Shown here: in pieces, positions 34,001-44,779 of the stretch
Numbering within the stretch: the stretch's first letter is position 1
Layout: each line of letters begins with the position of its first letter
Assembly (NCBI RefSeq): GCF_963675165.1
Contig: NC_087379.1
Span: 1,373,001-1,437,000 of the forward strand
Source: Halichondria panicea
Taxonomy: Eukaryota; Porifera; Demospongiae; Suberitida; Halichondriidae
Reading direction: 5' to 3'
Length of the DNA stretch: 64,000 bases
Made by a program: the position numbers and the translations under genes
The notes under the pieces: model-generated
The model's database searches: none
The model's input: the letters and a program-made list of their open reading frames with translations, nothing else
Told to the model about the DNA's origin: nothing

Positions 34001-36540
34001 GTGTGGTCATTTGAACCGCTATCCTCGAAAATGTTTTGTTTGGGCAATCCGTGAATATTTAGTGCAACCCGCTCTACGGTATAGGTTTGACGTAAAATGG
34101 CTTATGAAGAAAAAACACAAGAATCTATCAAAAGTGGAGGCTGATGGAAGTGTCAGTGAAGAAGAAAAGGCTGTTTTGAGAGGAATTCACAAGAGACATC
34201 TGAGTTGTGCTGATGGGCCTTCAGAGAAAGATCTTGATTTTCTACAAGAGAACTACGGTATGTCCCATGCATTGACAATTAAAGCTTTATCCATTAAATT
34301 GCGTTTTTAGGAGGAGTGTCATCCTCCCCGACCACAACCAGTAAGTTATAAACTACAAGTAAAAGTTTTTTGAAAGATATATACACTATACTGTCTGTCT
34401 TTCTTTTACGCACATGTATAGACTCCCCTAGATCAGCCTCAGGTCAGCCACCCCCACCGCCAGCTGCACCTTCCCACGGGCGAAGTGAGTGGATTCAATT
34501 ATAGTGCACAGAAATATGTTATGTTTTACCATCACCACTCACTAGCAAACATCTCCATTAGCTTCTGAGATTACACTAATTCCTAATGCTATAGGAACTT
34601 ACCCTATTAGTATATATAAAAGAGGAAGAGAAATTGGCAACAGTGCCAATTCAGTGCATGTGATGAATTTACATTGAATCTGCAGTACAGCCTCGAAAAC
34701 TATCCGCCTTAATTACGTCCTATAAACGAGGCTATTTTTCCGGGTAACTCGCTCAAAATACATTGTAAGAAAGTTGTGATTAATTCCTCGAGAGACATCA
34801 TCTTGTTCAGCAATTTTTAACGTGCCCATCATGTGAGCCACGTGTAGTACAGTCACTACTTGCTAATGACTGACCATACCTAAGTAATTAAAAAACGACA
34901 TCCAGTAAAGTTATAAGCATGCTACAATAGGTATAGACCTATGAATGTAAGTCAACACAGTGCATAATTATTATGGCTCAATCATGTAGTCTGTGCAACT
35001 CACTTACTGTGTGTAGAAGCCATCAGCTTGGCTAGCCACCATGCATCTAGAGCTTTGGCTTGACTTGAGTTGCACATAATTATACTGCATGATCGAGCCA
35101 TAATATTTGCTTTTATTATGCAAGCTTTGGCTTATTGACAGAGCCTCGATTAAACCGCGGGTAAATCGGATCTTACTACTTCCGTTACCAATCCCTCTAA
35201 CTTCCTCTTCTATATATATCTATGATTAATGTTCATACGTATACGTATGTTGTGTTGTTTGTTCAATGTGTTATTGTAAAAATGATTGTGGGACATCATG
35301 CACTCCTGCATAGACAGCTGTCTCATGTTTCTGTGACATCATGCACTCCTGCATAGACAGCTGTCTCATGTTTCTGTGACATCATGCACTCCTGCATAGA
35401 CAGCTGTCTCATGTTTCTGTGACATCATGCACTCCTGCATAGACAGCTGTCTCATGTTTCTGTGACATCATGCACTCCTGCATAGACAGCTGTCTCATGT
35501 TTCTGTGACATCATGCACTCCTGCATAGACAGCTGTCTCATGTTTCTGGGGTTTTGTATGGCATATTTGCTGCTTGCGCAATTACCAATTCCTCAGAAGT
35601 GAGTTTGACACTGCACCACAGCGCACTAGGCTGTGTGCACCATCTGTCCACACTTTCCAGGGGTGATTAGATCTCATTCATTGGTAGATATCAAATTGAA
35701 TAAAACAATCATAAATTATAGTATAGTACTTGCTATACATCCATGCATGTAGTTATTCATTTTTACAGTCAAACTCTCCAACTCTGACAAGCCGTACCAC
35801 AAAACACTGTATGAAGTCGCGTACACACAAGGAAAGAACAAGTGGTATAGCATTGGCTTAGGTCTGGGTTTGTCTGCGTCTGATTTGGTGTCCATTCAGA
35901 AAAGCTGTCAGTCGGACGTTGGAGATTGTTTTCGTGCAATGTTACTGAAGTGGTTCGAAAGCAGTTCTGACTGTTATCTTGACAGTTTCCTGAGTGTTCT
36001 CAGATCAAAGCCTGTGGATCTAGGCAACCTTTGCTCAGAAGTCGAGGAAGCCATCTTAAAAATTGCCTTTCCTGAGCAAGGTAAGATCGGCAAAACATAA
36101 TACGTGCATTCACTTGGCCTGGTGTAGAGGCAGAGGAGGTACGACACGTACGTGTGCCTTGATTTTGCAATTAGCCTCTGCAATAATGTTGAGCGTGGGT
36201 GTAATTATGCCTCGATTATCCGCCCACGCTAAACGCTATTGCAGTGGCTAATTGCTAAATCGAGGCATGCGTGTCGTACCTCTTCTGGTGTAGAGGGGAG
36301 GCACTCACCCCGGCTATAGGGCTTATTTCTGATTGAATCAGTGTCACTGTGGCCTGATTTTTTGTACACTGTAATTTACAATAATGTTCAGGTCATAATA
36401 CAAGTCACATTTAAGAAATGTTTTTATGACCATAATATACAAGCAAAAGGTGGTATTCAAATGTAGAGTTAGAGACATGTGTGCACAATAATTATGGTAT
36501 CCTAATTGCAGTTGCCAAGAAACCACGAATGTACCACTGA
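31089..36540 (+). CDS. Copy A: PB1-like / metzincin protease / death domain
   Basis: Exons 31089-31316, 32508-32588, 32651-32960, 33019-33346, 34085-34257, 34311-34340, 34422-34484, 35769-36080 and 36512-36540 give 517 residues. Order: ubiquitin-fold, possibly PB1-like module (about 1-76), linker, protease (about 105-315), conserved tail (WLMKKKHKNLS... IHKRH), Pro-rich linker, DD (about 405-505), basic end VAKKPRMYH. The active site reads HEFGHALGLFHEHQRSDFW and the Met-turn SIMHYW, as in metzincins of astacin/matrixin type: three His bind zinc and Glu is the base. A Cys-Trp-Ser (CWSKVG) start to the catalytic core and DIRVKFEG before it also match that family. No signal peptide is present, unlike secreted astacins, so a cytosolic protease recruited through DD contacts is inferred. 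The ~690-bp insertion in intron 4 ends directly at the acceptor of exon 5. Confidence 0.85.
33392..34083. mobile_element. Insertion in copy A intron 4 (TACGGTATA end)
   Basis: Intron 4 is 738 bp in A but 68 bp in B and 52 bp in C. The extra DNA ends CTCTACGGTATAG exactly at the exon 5 acceptor and begins near TATACTGTATATAGG, resembling the TACCGTA-ended MITE group. Internal TTTTCGAGG-type arms are present. It also carries a CATGCGCAAGGGAGG block seen inverted near 17.24 kb, so it may be composite. Confidence 0.5.
34966..35107. mobile_element. Foldback MITE in copy A intron 7
   Basis: Inverted ends ATTATTATGGCTCAATCATG and CATGATCGAGCCATAATAT with inner arms GTGCAACTCA / GAGTTGCAC bound about 140 bp. 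It is absent from the same intron of copies B and C. Confidence 0.7.
35290..35548. repeat. 43-bp minisatellite, 6 near-perfect copies
   Basis: The unit GTGACATCATGCACTCCTGC + ATAGACAGCTGTCTCATGTTTCT repeats six times with almost no differences, in intron 7 of copy A. Its centre AGACAGCTGTCT is a palindrome containing the E-box CAGCTG. The same intron of copy C has only one partial copy (about 48724-48747). Confidence 0.95.
36131..36287. mobile_element. hAT-like foldback MITE (CAGAGGAGGTACGACA ends), copy 1
   Basis: The 157-bp element is palindromic for most of its length and starts CAGAGGAGGTACGACA. It is flanked by a clean direct repeat GTGTAGAGG (36122-36130 and 36288-36296), so TSD length is 8-9 bases, as for hAT elements. 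It lies in the last intron of copy A. Two relatives are at 42.04 and 43.40 kb. Confidence 0.9.
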
Positions 36541-37117
36541 GCAGAACTTAACTAGCTAGCCTAATTATTAAGTAGAAGTACTGATATTTTACAGAATAGT
36601 TACTTAAATCTTTATTTTTGATAACCCACAATCTTTTATAATTATGTGTTTATATACGTGAATGCCTTTATAATGTTTCCATGCAATGCATCCCATCTCT
36701 GCATTGCAATGTCAATTAGGCCAGGCAAAGTACATCAATAATTTTTCGGCTGCTTCTGCTCTAAGCCTAAACATAGAAAGTAGTCTCGAATACCGGCCTT
36801 AACCTAAAAAACTTGAGGCGAGTATTCGAGACTAAATAGAAAGGGCATTGGAAAGTAGATATATACGTACTACTAAGTTAATTTGCTTTGAGTTCAACCT
36901 GGGACTTCTATATTCAGGCGCCGCCACCCTCTACCGTTGCCCGGGAATCAAGCCTCTTCACAGTTTTGTTCAATTCCACCAGCTCCAATCAGATTGCATT
37001 GAATTATCCTCAAGTGGATTGATCACACCCACTCAACTTTACCACATGTGAATTTTTTCACACGTTGGATTGAGTGACCAACACCACTTTAATAAAATGA
37101 TATTCATTGCTATGGCT

Positions 37118-38385
37118 GGCCATGGGGAGACGGGGAGTAATCTGGGTGTTGGGCACGGAGCAGGAAGCGTGGTATGTCGGAGAATATCCAGTGGGTGTAG
37201 CTGGGGTTAGCTGGTGACGAGCATGGCGCCGAGTACCCAGGGTTTGGAGAAGAGAGGGCGTGGCGGGGCAGAGGGGGTCACTTGAAGCTGTGACACTGGA
37301 GGGAGGAGAATATTTGGAATTAAACTGCTACTTGATACGCCTAGCATGTATGGCCAGGGTGTCTTACAGGATTTTGAAGTAGAGGGGGGAAATGAGAAAA
37401 GTAACCAGCTAAAAAAAGGTCAACTGTTATTTCAATACCCAGCTATGGACACTCAGTCATAATTGAAAGGGGGGGAAATTGGAGCTAGGAGGGGGATATC
37501 CCCCCTCTCCCCCCCTGCATGACACCCTGATGGCTATAATGACCACAAAGAGATCATATTTACACACAACAATGTATATCATTTCATGTGTGGTGGGAGG
37601 GCCAATCTTAATAATTTGCAGTGCACACTAAGTGTCCCAACAATGACAGAGTTCACTTACTTTTGTTGAAAGAAGGGCATCATCCATGCAGTCCTGTCCC
37701 CTCTACTACTACCTGTAAGAATAATTATGCATAACAGTAAAAAAGAGCCTGTTTACAAGTATTTGTAGTTCTTAATAGATTATACACCCTGCAATAAGTG
37801 GCACCATAATAAATGAGCTCTTTCAAGTTTGCTTGGCTTGTTCATTTGCTCATAACAGTACAAAATTAAGGTGTTCAGTAATAATTATTAGGCTGACATA
37901 CGTAATTACTATTCGTCATAGCCAGGGCGAAACATATAGTCCAGTTGATACCAGAGACAACATACTTAACTCTTCTAGCTCTTTCAGTACCACTAAAGTC
38001 CACATTCTCCACAATAACTGGGAAGGTGTGCTTCTGGTCGCCATTAGCTGTGTACAGCTCGCTCTTGCAGTATCGAGACATGATGTACTTGTTTGAGATG
38101 ACTGCGATAAGAGCTTGGCATTTGTCCAGGCCCGTTCCTATGACGGCATGCCAGTCACAACCTGCTGTAATTTCCTCTGTATCAAGCCAGACTGAGAAAC
38201 TGGAAGTGTAAGGGTAAAAGAACCACAACATCATAATATGACCATTCATTGTTAAATATTAATTAAAGTCAGTGACCCCTGGCATGGCATGGCAGCCCTA
38301 TACTATCCTAAGCTCAGCCATTTGCTTGCAGGTCATACTTGAGCTGTTTGAAAAAGGAGACAACCTCAGGCTCTCGGCCATAGCT
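37118..38385 (-). pseudogene. Decayed TIR gene of unit B
   Basis: This stretch aligns with the intact unit A TIR gene. The TIR core (WLDTEEITAGCDW ... SRYCKSELYTAN) still reads well at about 38206-37930. The start codon region has changed (no ATG), the donor after the first exon reads GG|CTGAGC instead of GG|GTGAGC, and the 3' end of the TIR exon is truncated. The Pro/Tyr tail exon is reduced to fragments (37118-37280). A 175-bp element interrupts the intron at 37355-37529. The gene is very unlikely to make a whole protein. Confidence 0.85.
37355..37529. mobile_element. MITE with CAGGGTGTC...GACACCCTG ends and 5-bp TSD
   Basis: Inverted ends CAGGGTGTCTTACAGG and CCTGCATGACACCCTG bound 175 bp. 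The sequence ATGGC is present on both sides (37350-37354 and 37530-37534). The unit A paralog at about 29786 has one uninterrupted GTATGGCTATAATG, i.e. the empty site. Confidence 0.95.
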
Positions 38386-38631
38386 CAGAAACAGCTTGTT
38401 TTCCAAATATCACTGAGTGTCTACATTTACGTATTGTTCTTTGGGCAAAAGCTTGTGGGAGTTCAGACCCACCCCTTAGCTTATTAGGCTAGAACAAGGG
38501 AAGCCCCAGGGAAAGCACCCAGAAAGCACACGTAGGTCTACTACGTACGTACATGTATAGATCTCTTCTGAGTACTGTTAATAGTCAGCGTACAGTGCAA
38601 AGACAAGAGGGAGAAGCTCAAGCTCAATCTC

Positions 38632-41600
38632 ATGGCTAAACTTGTCCTCGTAGCTATTGGAGGGCGAAAAAGAAAAGTTTCTTTTACTGGCTCTAGTTTG
38701 AAAGAGCTCAATGAAGCTATAGAGAATGAGTTTGCAGACTGTATTCCAAACTGTTGCAGAAACTCTCATTTGCAAATTTTTGACAAAGATTTTGAGGAAT
38801 ATGTGGATCTCACAGATGTGTCTGAAGTAGAAAACAAGTGCAAGCTAAGCGTTGTGTTGCAGGAGGTGAAGTTGGTTACTGATGTAAACTAAAACAATCA
38901 TCAACATTATACCCTTTTCAGGACGGCGTGGAAGAACAAGAATCACCGGTCATGGTAGATCTATAAGCAGCAATCGAAAGCATCCATATAATTATTACTT
39001 TACATAGAATTATTTACAGGTTCCGTACTGTACGGACTCATTGGGTGAAGACGAAGCTAAAGCCTCGGGTGATACTAACCAGGCAGGAGCTGGAGCTGGT
39101 GCTCTAAAAACCAACATCTGGACTGGGAAGAACGTCCTGTATGTCCACTTTCTCAATCCCGATATTCTTAAACAGGAAAACTGGAAATGCGGTAGAGCTG
39201 TACTAAACATCGAGAATATCCTCGCTTGGGCTGCCGCTTGGAATACCAAGAAGTGTCTCAGTATTCCAATCTTTGAGAATATGGATAGGGCAGATAGTGC
39301 TGACATCCGAGTCAAATTTGAAGGTACTAAATTAATATAATATTCTGAATCTATGCAATGTTTGGCACAGGTTGTACATGTTGGTCCATGGTTGGAAGCC
39401 AAGCGATGACTGTTCAAGATATATCTGAGCCCACAATGATCCTTTCACTAAAAGGTCTAGACCCCAAAATGCAGAAATTTCTTGTCATGCATGAGTTTGG
39501 CCATGCCCTTGGTCTGTTTCACGAGCACCAGCGTTCTGATTTCTGGAAGGTAGCGAACAGCTTGCTGGATGTGAGAAAAATGAAAAATGATCCTCGAATG
39601 AAGAATGTGAAGTTTGACAGAGATATTTTGGAAAAGCAACCACAAGATGCCATGGTGATGACGCCAGAGTACGATCCAGACAGTATCATGCACTACTGGC
39701 AAGTACAATAATACAGTGTTACAGTAGCAATTGAAATTTATGTTCACAACCATGATGATGTCATAGGTTTGACGTGAACTGGCTTAAGAATACGAAGCAC
39801 AAGAGTCTGTCAAAATTTGAGGCTGATGGCAGTCTCAGTGAAGACCAAAAGAATGTTCTGAGAGGGGTTCACAAGAGACATTTGAGTTATGCTGATAGTC
39901 CTTCGCATAAAGATCTTGATTTTCTGCAGGAGATTTACGGTGTGTCCATCCACAAAATCATAGGTTCCATGCAGTATACCGTATAGCGCGAAATGTTCGA
40001 GGGGCTTAATTTTCGCGGATTTCGTGGGTTAGAATTCTATACGAAAATTAAGTCCACGAAAATTGTTCTTTAATTAGAATTACCTGCTATCGTGCAAATA
40101 TTTAAAGGCGTGGCTTCCGGTAAGCAGTCATTCCGCGAACATTGTGCAACGAAATGGTTTTTAGAGGCCAATCCACGAAATATAAGTGCCTCGAAAATTT
40201 CGCGCTATACGGTATACATTTTGTACTTTTTAGGAGGAGTGTCACCCTCTCCGACCACAAGCAGTAAGTATATACTACAGAACTATATGTAAAAAATACT
40301 ATTTGTCCTTCTTTCACGCACATGTATAGACTCCCCTGGATCAGCCTCAGGTCAGCCACCCTCACTGCCAGCAGCACCTTCCTACGGGCGAAGTGAGTGC
40401 ATGGGTTCATATAGTACACAGAATAATTATACTAGCAAACACTATAGCTGCTAATATAGGCTGATTATTCCTAAACCGCTTATAGTACGTATTATTATTA
40501 TTGTGTGGATGGTTGTAGTCGTGGTGTTATTAGGCTTTACCAACGCTTCTGATTGCTTGATTTAGAGTAACACAGACAACAAGGGTTTTGTATGGCATCT
40601 GCAATTCACCATATTATAGTATGGTCTGTCCACATTTCTCAGGGGTACATATAGATCTATGGTAGCTATATTAATTACTGCGTAGCGCGCAGCAGGGGTA
40701 TAGAGTGATTGGTGTATGTGTGGACACAAAAATAAGCTGTTTGTTTGTTGAGTGAACTAGAGGACTGCTTTAACTGCTAATGAAACAGTATAATAGAGTC
40801 TAGTTATGGTTGAAACTTGTGCTATCTTTGAAGGCGACAAAAACACTGTTTTCTAAAATCAATCCATGTTTCTGTTTGGAGTCTTAGTACCGTCAAGCAC
40901 TTCTCTTTACATACTTTCCGGCTTGATTGAACTGCATGTGCATGCCTGGGGCTGTATGTTATTTTATCCTACAGCTGTTGACAATTAGTGGTAAATTAAG
41001 TGTGGTATGCAGATAGATCTACATGTATGCTCATGTGGAGTACAAGTCAATCTGCTTATAGCTACATTCATGGATTAATTCATGCATTCATCATTTCACA
41101 GTTAAACTTACCTCTGACAAGCGTTACTTCAATGCTCTGTATAATGCTGCTTATGAGAAAGGAAAGAGCAAGTGGGACGACATTGGTACTAGTCTGAATT
41201 TATCTCCATACGATTTGACGTCCATTCGGGAAAACAATTTGGATAATGGAAAACGATTCCGTGCTGTGCTGTTGAAGTGGTTTGAAAGCTGTCCTAACTG
41301 CTATCTTGACACTTTCCTTGATGCTCTGAAAACAAAGACTGTGGGCCTAACCAACTGCTGTCAAGAAGTCGAGGAAGCCGTCTTAAGAATTGAGCAAACA
41401 ATTGAGCAAGAGAACGCAGGTAACAATAGAAAGAAATATACAAGCTCAACATAATAATAGAGGAACGATAATTATATATATACACTGAGGCATAATACAT
41501 GCATTTACAATGTTTGGTCATGCATGCACATTAGGTATATCGCATGTAGCAAATGGTGGACCACGAGGTATGCAAGTACTATAATAATTTACACGATATA

Positions 41601-41653
41601 ATTACGGGTATTGGTATTCTATAATTGCAGATGCCAAGAAAGCACGAAGGTGA
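38632..41653 (+). CDS. Copy B: PB1-like / metzincin protease / death domain
   Basis: Exons 38632-38865, 38922-38954, 39020-39323, 39371-39698, 39767-39939, 40234-40263, 40330-40392, 41102-41419, 41535-41567 and 41631-41653 give 512 residues. The N-terminal module starts MAKLVLVAIGGRKRKVSF and is the clearest of the three (LQIFDKDFEEYVDL), supporting a ubiquitin-like/PB1-like fold. It has diverged strongly from A and C, while the protease exons stay very similar, so the N-terminus may differ in partner choice. The active site HEFGHALGLFHEHQRSDFW and SIMHYW are whole. The DD (KRYFNALYNAAYEKGKSKW...) and end DAKKARR follow. The intron after the Met-turn exon uses a GC donor (CTG|GCAAGT). An extra exon GISHVANGGPR is shared in position with copy C. 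Confidence 0.85.
39975..40216. mobile_element. MITE in copy B intron 5 (TATACCGTATAGCGCGAAA ends)
   Basis: The inverted ends TATACCGTATAGCGCGAAAT and TTTCGCGCTATACGGTATA are near-perfect. The same intron is 53 bp in A and 46 bp in C but 294 bp here, the excess being this element, so it inserted after the triplication. Confidence 0.9.
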
Positions 41654-42037
41654 ATGTGTCAAAACCTCAAACATAACTGATACATACAGTATAACTTAAT
41701 TTTTTCCTGATACAGTTATATATAGGCTACAGAGTCTATATTTTTGATAACCCACAAACTTTTTATACGTTTATACATGTACATGAATTCTTCTATTACA
41801 GTAAACTCTCGCTATTCCGGCTCTCTGAAGTACGGCCACCTCTATAATTATATATACCGGCCAGGCCATTTATTTTAGCTGATTGCTAGCTAGATGCTTA
41901 TACTGCACAAAACGCAGCCACTTGCTATAAAGTATTCACTGGTCGGTATTGGCTGCCTCAACTAGGTTTTCAATGTACTTTTATTACTGTCAGATATGAC
42001 GTTTTGGGTGTGGTTTGGAAGATTATACAGGAATAAC

Positions 42038-42178
42038 CAGAGGAGGTCCGACAGGCGCGGTGCAGCTCAAGCAATTAGCCTCTGATTACTCTCAGCAAAA
42101 ACATACGACGTGGGCGGATAATTATTGTTAATTGCCTGAGCTGCACCGCGCCTGTCGTACCTCCTCTGAGGATGAGCA
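42038..42178. mobile_element. hAT-like foldback MITE, copy 2
   Basis: Ends CAGAGGAGGTCCGACAGG and CCTGTCGTACCTCCTCTG, with long inner arms (GCGCGGTGCAGCTCA). Same family as 36131-36287. Flanking direct repeat is not evident here, perhaps eroded. Confidence 0.85.
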
Positions 42179-42379
42179 ATCAGAGTAACAAGTATAAAAT
42201 AACAATAGCACACATAGTAAACGGGAATTCCTATATATATGTTTCTAAGTGCATGTTGGTAGTTCATGGTGATTGTTGTGGTCTTGACTCATCCAGTCCT
42301 GCATGAGGAGGGACACAAGAGTAATGTACTTGCAAACCTTGTGCACTATATAATTATATACTTGCAGTTAATACCTATA

Positions 42380-42601
42380 TACCGTACGGGTAGAAAATTT
42401 CGAGGTGTTTTTAATTTCGCGTTTTTCGTGGGTGGCTGCAGAACACGAAAATTAAAACCCGCGAAAGGCTTTGTTTACGCATGCGAGATAGTGACACACC
42501 CTAACTCCACGAAATTTACTACCCGCGAAATTTTCCAAATAAGACAGAATATTGAATTGCACGAAAATTTAAACCCTCGAAATTTTCTACCCGTACGGTA
42601 G
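42380..42601. mobile_element. MITE with TACCGTACGGGTAGAAAATT ends
   Basis: Inverted ends CCGTACGGGTAGAAAATTTC and GAAATTTTCTACCCGTACGG bound about 220 bp with inner TTTTCGTG arms. Related to the other TACCGTA-ended elements. Confidence 0.9.
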
Positions 42602-43291
42602 TACATTTTGTAGTTGCAAACACTGGAATGCTGTAATTAGTACAATTCACTATTGCAAGGCACTATACCCCTTTACCGGTCAAAATGTTGTAAATTTTAC
42701 AACAACAATCTGGGAGGGAGCGTGCTATCAACTTGTGAATATTGGATTCTGTGGCAGATTGGATAGTATCATGAATGCGATTATCCTTTGATGTTCTGCT
42801 GAGCTGTTCAATTAGGACACTTAAAAAAAAAAAAAGTTTAAAACAAGCTATACAGCATGTAGGACTGAGTAGTATCCATTGGTAGACCCTCTGGACTATC
42901 TTGGTAGCCATAGAATATTTTCGAAGAGGAAGCAGCAAGCCATTTGTGTACACAGGCACTTCACAAGTGGACACAAGCTCTACAATAGTCTACATGCTTG
43001 CTAAGCAGCTTAGTTGACCAGAGTGCAGCTTTTAAAGGCCACACATACTTCCATCGAGGCAGCAGCAAGGCATAAAATCGATGGTTAGTTTGTGCACAGC
43101 CATTGACCCACGCCCATCTCTACAAGCCATAGCCAGGGGGCGGAGATAACATCAAGCTAATTTGGTGGGTTGGGCTCAGATGCAAACTAAAGTGATGGAA
43201 CTGTTCCAGATTTTCCAGATTGTGTGCGGCTGAACGGGAAAGGGATACTGACGAGCTTGTCAAAAAGTTAAGCGCCAATGATCAGAGTATA

Positions 43292-43632
43292 CAGTATAGA
43301 ACCTCGATTATCCAGACTCCAGAGGCAGGCCGGATAACTGAATAGATAAACCACGCCTTGATCCACCCACTTAATTGATAAACAGCAGTGCCACATCAGA
43401 GGATGTACGACATGCGTGCCTCGATTAGGCTAATTGCCTCTGCAATAACCTTGAGCGTCGGCGTAATTATGCTAAACATTATTGCAGAGGCAATTAGGCT
43501 AATCGAGGCACGCGTGTCGTACCTCCTCTGGTGCTACATGGTTGTCTGCGTATGCTTGTCTCCATAGTAACAGCTGCATGTGCATGCACATTAATTAAAC
43601 AATTGCCAAGCCGGATAATTGAGGTTCTACTG
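43292..43632. mobile_element. pogo/Tigger-like MITE, interrupted by a second MITE
   Basis: Ends CAGTATAGAACCTCGATTATCC and GGATAATTGAGGTTCTACTG match the typical CAGTAGAACCTCGATTATCC termini of pogo/Tigger elements (written in parts). No transposase remains. The 43397-43530 element is nested in it. Confidence 0.8.
43397..43530. mobile_element. hAT-like foldback MITE, copy 3 (nested)
   Basis: The 134-bp palindrome CAGAGGATGTACGACATGCG ... GTCGTACCTCCTCTG is flanked by GTGCCACAT (left) and GTGCTACAT (right), a slightly eroded 8-9 base target duplication. It lies inside the pogo-like element, which is therefore older. Confidence 0.9.
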
Positions 43633-43654
43633 TTAGTGTATATCAGGTAACTCA

Positions 43655-44116
43655 CTACGTTGTTATATGCTTGACACAAGCTTTGTGAATGCTACGAACT
43701 GCCTTTCCGTCCTCAATCTTTTTAGCAATTTCCACTAATTGACCAAAGTAGCTGACGATTTCGATGGATTGTCAAAATCGATACTTTTATTTTTCCATTT
43801 CAGTCTTTGGGCACTGTAGAAGTCTCTTGGATCATTATCGATTTCGTCTATATCAGCACGACTGAGGCCCAGCTTGTGCTTGTGTTTGTTGTATCCAGTA
43901 ATCTCAGTAGACAACTGGCTCCATCCGAGCACTCTTAATTGACTCAACTGAGTTGCAGTCACTGTCGTCTCATGTTATTGAACTGTATAAAACAATAATA
44001 CATTCTAAAAATAACAACGCACATGACAAGTACTATAGCTATTAAAATAAGTACACTGTCCGATATACCTGAGTCCGTGGTTGTGTGTGGAGTGGCTAGT
44101 TGAGTCACTGCAGTAC
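43655..44116 (-). pseudogene. Small membrane death-domain gene, probably broken
   Basis: A 48-base exon (TAVTQLATPHTTT) joins in phase to a strongly hydrophobic segment (VLILIAIVLVMCVVIF), a single transmembrane helix. A DD follows in another frame: LGWSQLSTEITGY ... LGLSRADIDEIDND ... RLKWKNK, then LVEIAKKIEDGKAV after a second frame change near 43740. At least two frame breaks separate TM, DD start and DD end, unless short introns are missed. It occupies the place held by the Pro/Tyr tail exon in unit A, next to DNA homologous to the TIR gene intron. A membrane adaptor with a cytoplasmic DD is the likely ancestral form. Confidence 0.55.
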
Positions 44117-44779
44117 CTGTGAGGATGATAATCACTAACATATGTACATGTACATGGCTATAATGACCATGCACAAAGAGATCATATTTACCCACAACAA
44201 TGTATATCATATTCATGTGTGGTGGGAGGGCCAATCTTCACTTATTACTTTACAACACATGCACAGAATGTGTGAATGATAATTTGCAGTGCACTAGGGA
44301 TGGCGGCGATTATGCAAGCATAATTTTGAGAATAATAGGCAGCTTGGAGCATAAGGAATTATGCGGGAAAAACGGTAGAGTGGGTGGGAATAATTATGCA
44401 ACGTGGCTAGCATTCTAAATGAAGATTGTTATATTGTACTCGCAGCTAGCTAGCCTTACCGGTAAAGACAGACCATGCATAGATATACAGTACAGTAGAC
44501 TACTAGCACTTAATTTATATAGAATCTGAAGAAAATAGTACAGCCATATATATCCCAACACAACAGACACTGAACCTACTGAAGCCCCAACCCCCAAAGT
44601 AGAGACATAGCTATCAATGCTGGATCAACTCAAGACAATTCGTTTGGTGATCATGCAGCAAGACAATGCTCTTCAGGAATAATTATGTGCATATTATAAT
44701 ATTATGTATAGAGACTTTGCAATTATCAAAATATGATTTTTAATGTGATTTTAATGAAGAATAATTTAATGGGCTGAAA

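Larger units (their letters stand above)
41654..43290. other. Spacer between units B and C
   Basis: Nothing coding is supported. It holds a pogo/Tigger-like single end at about 41800 (CAGTAAACTCTCGCTATTCC) and the MITEs at 42038-42178 and 42380-42601; the rest has no recognised structure. Confidence 0.5.

Noticed and set aside
35290-35548. CRISPR-like array (six 43-bp units)
   Set aside because: Units abut without unique spacers and lie in a eukaryotic intron; this is a minisatellite.
29103-38385. TIR genes as bacterial contamination or recent transfer
   Set aside because: They contain several GT-AG introns and sit inside a eukaryotic segmental duplication.
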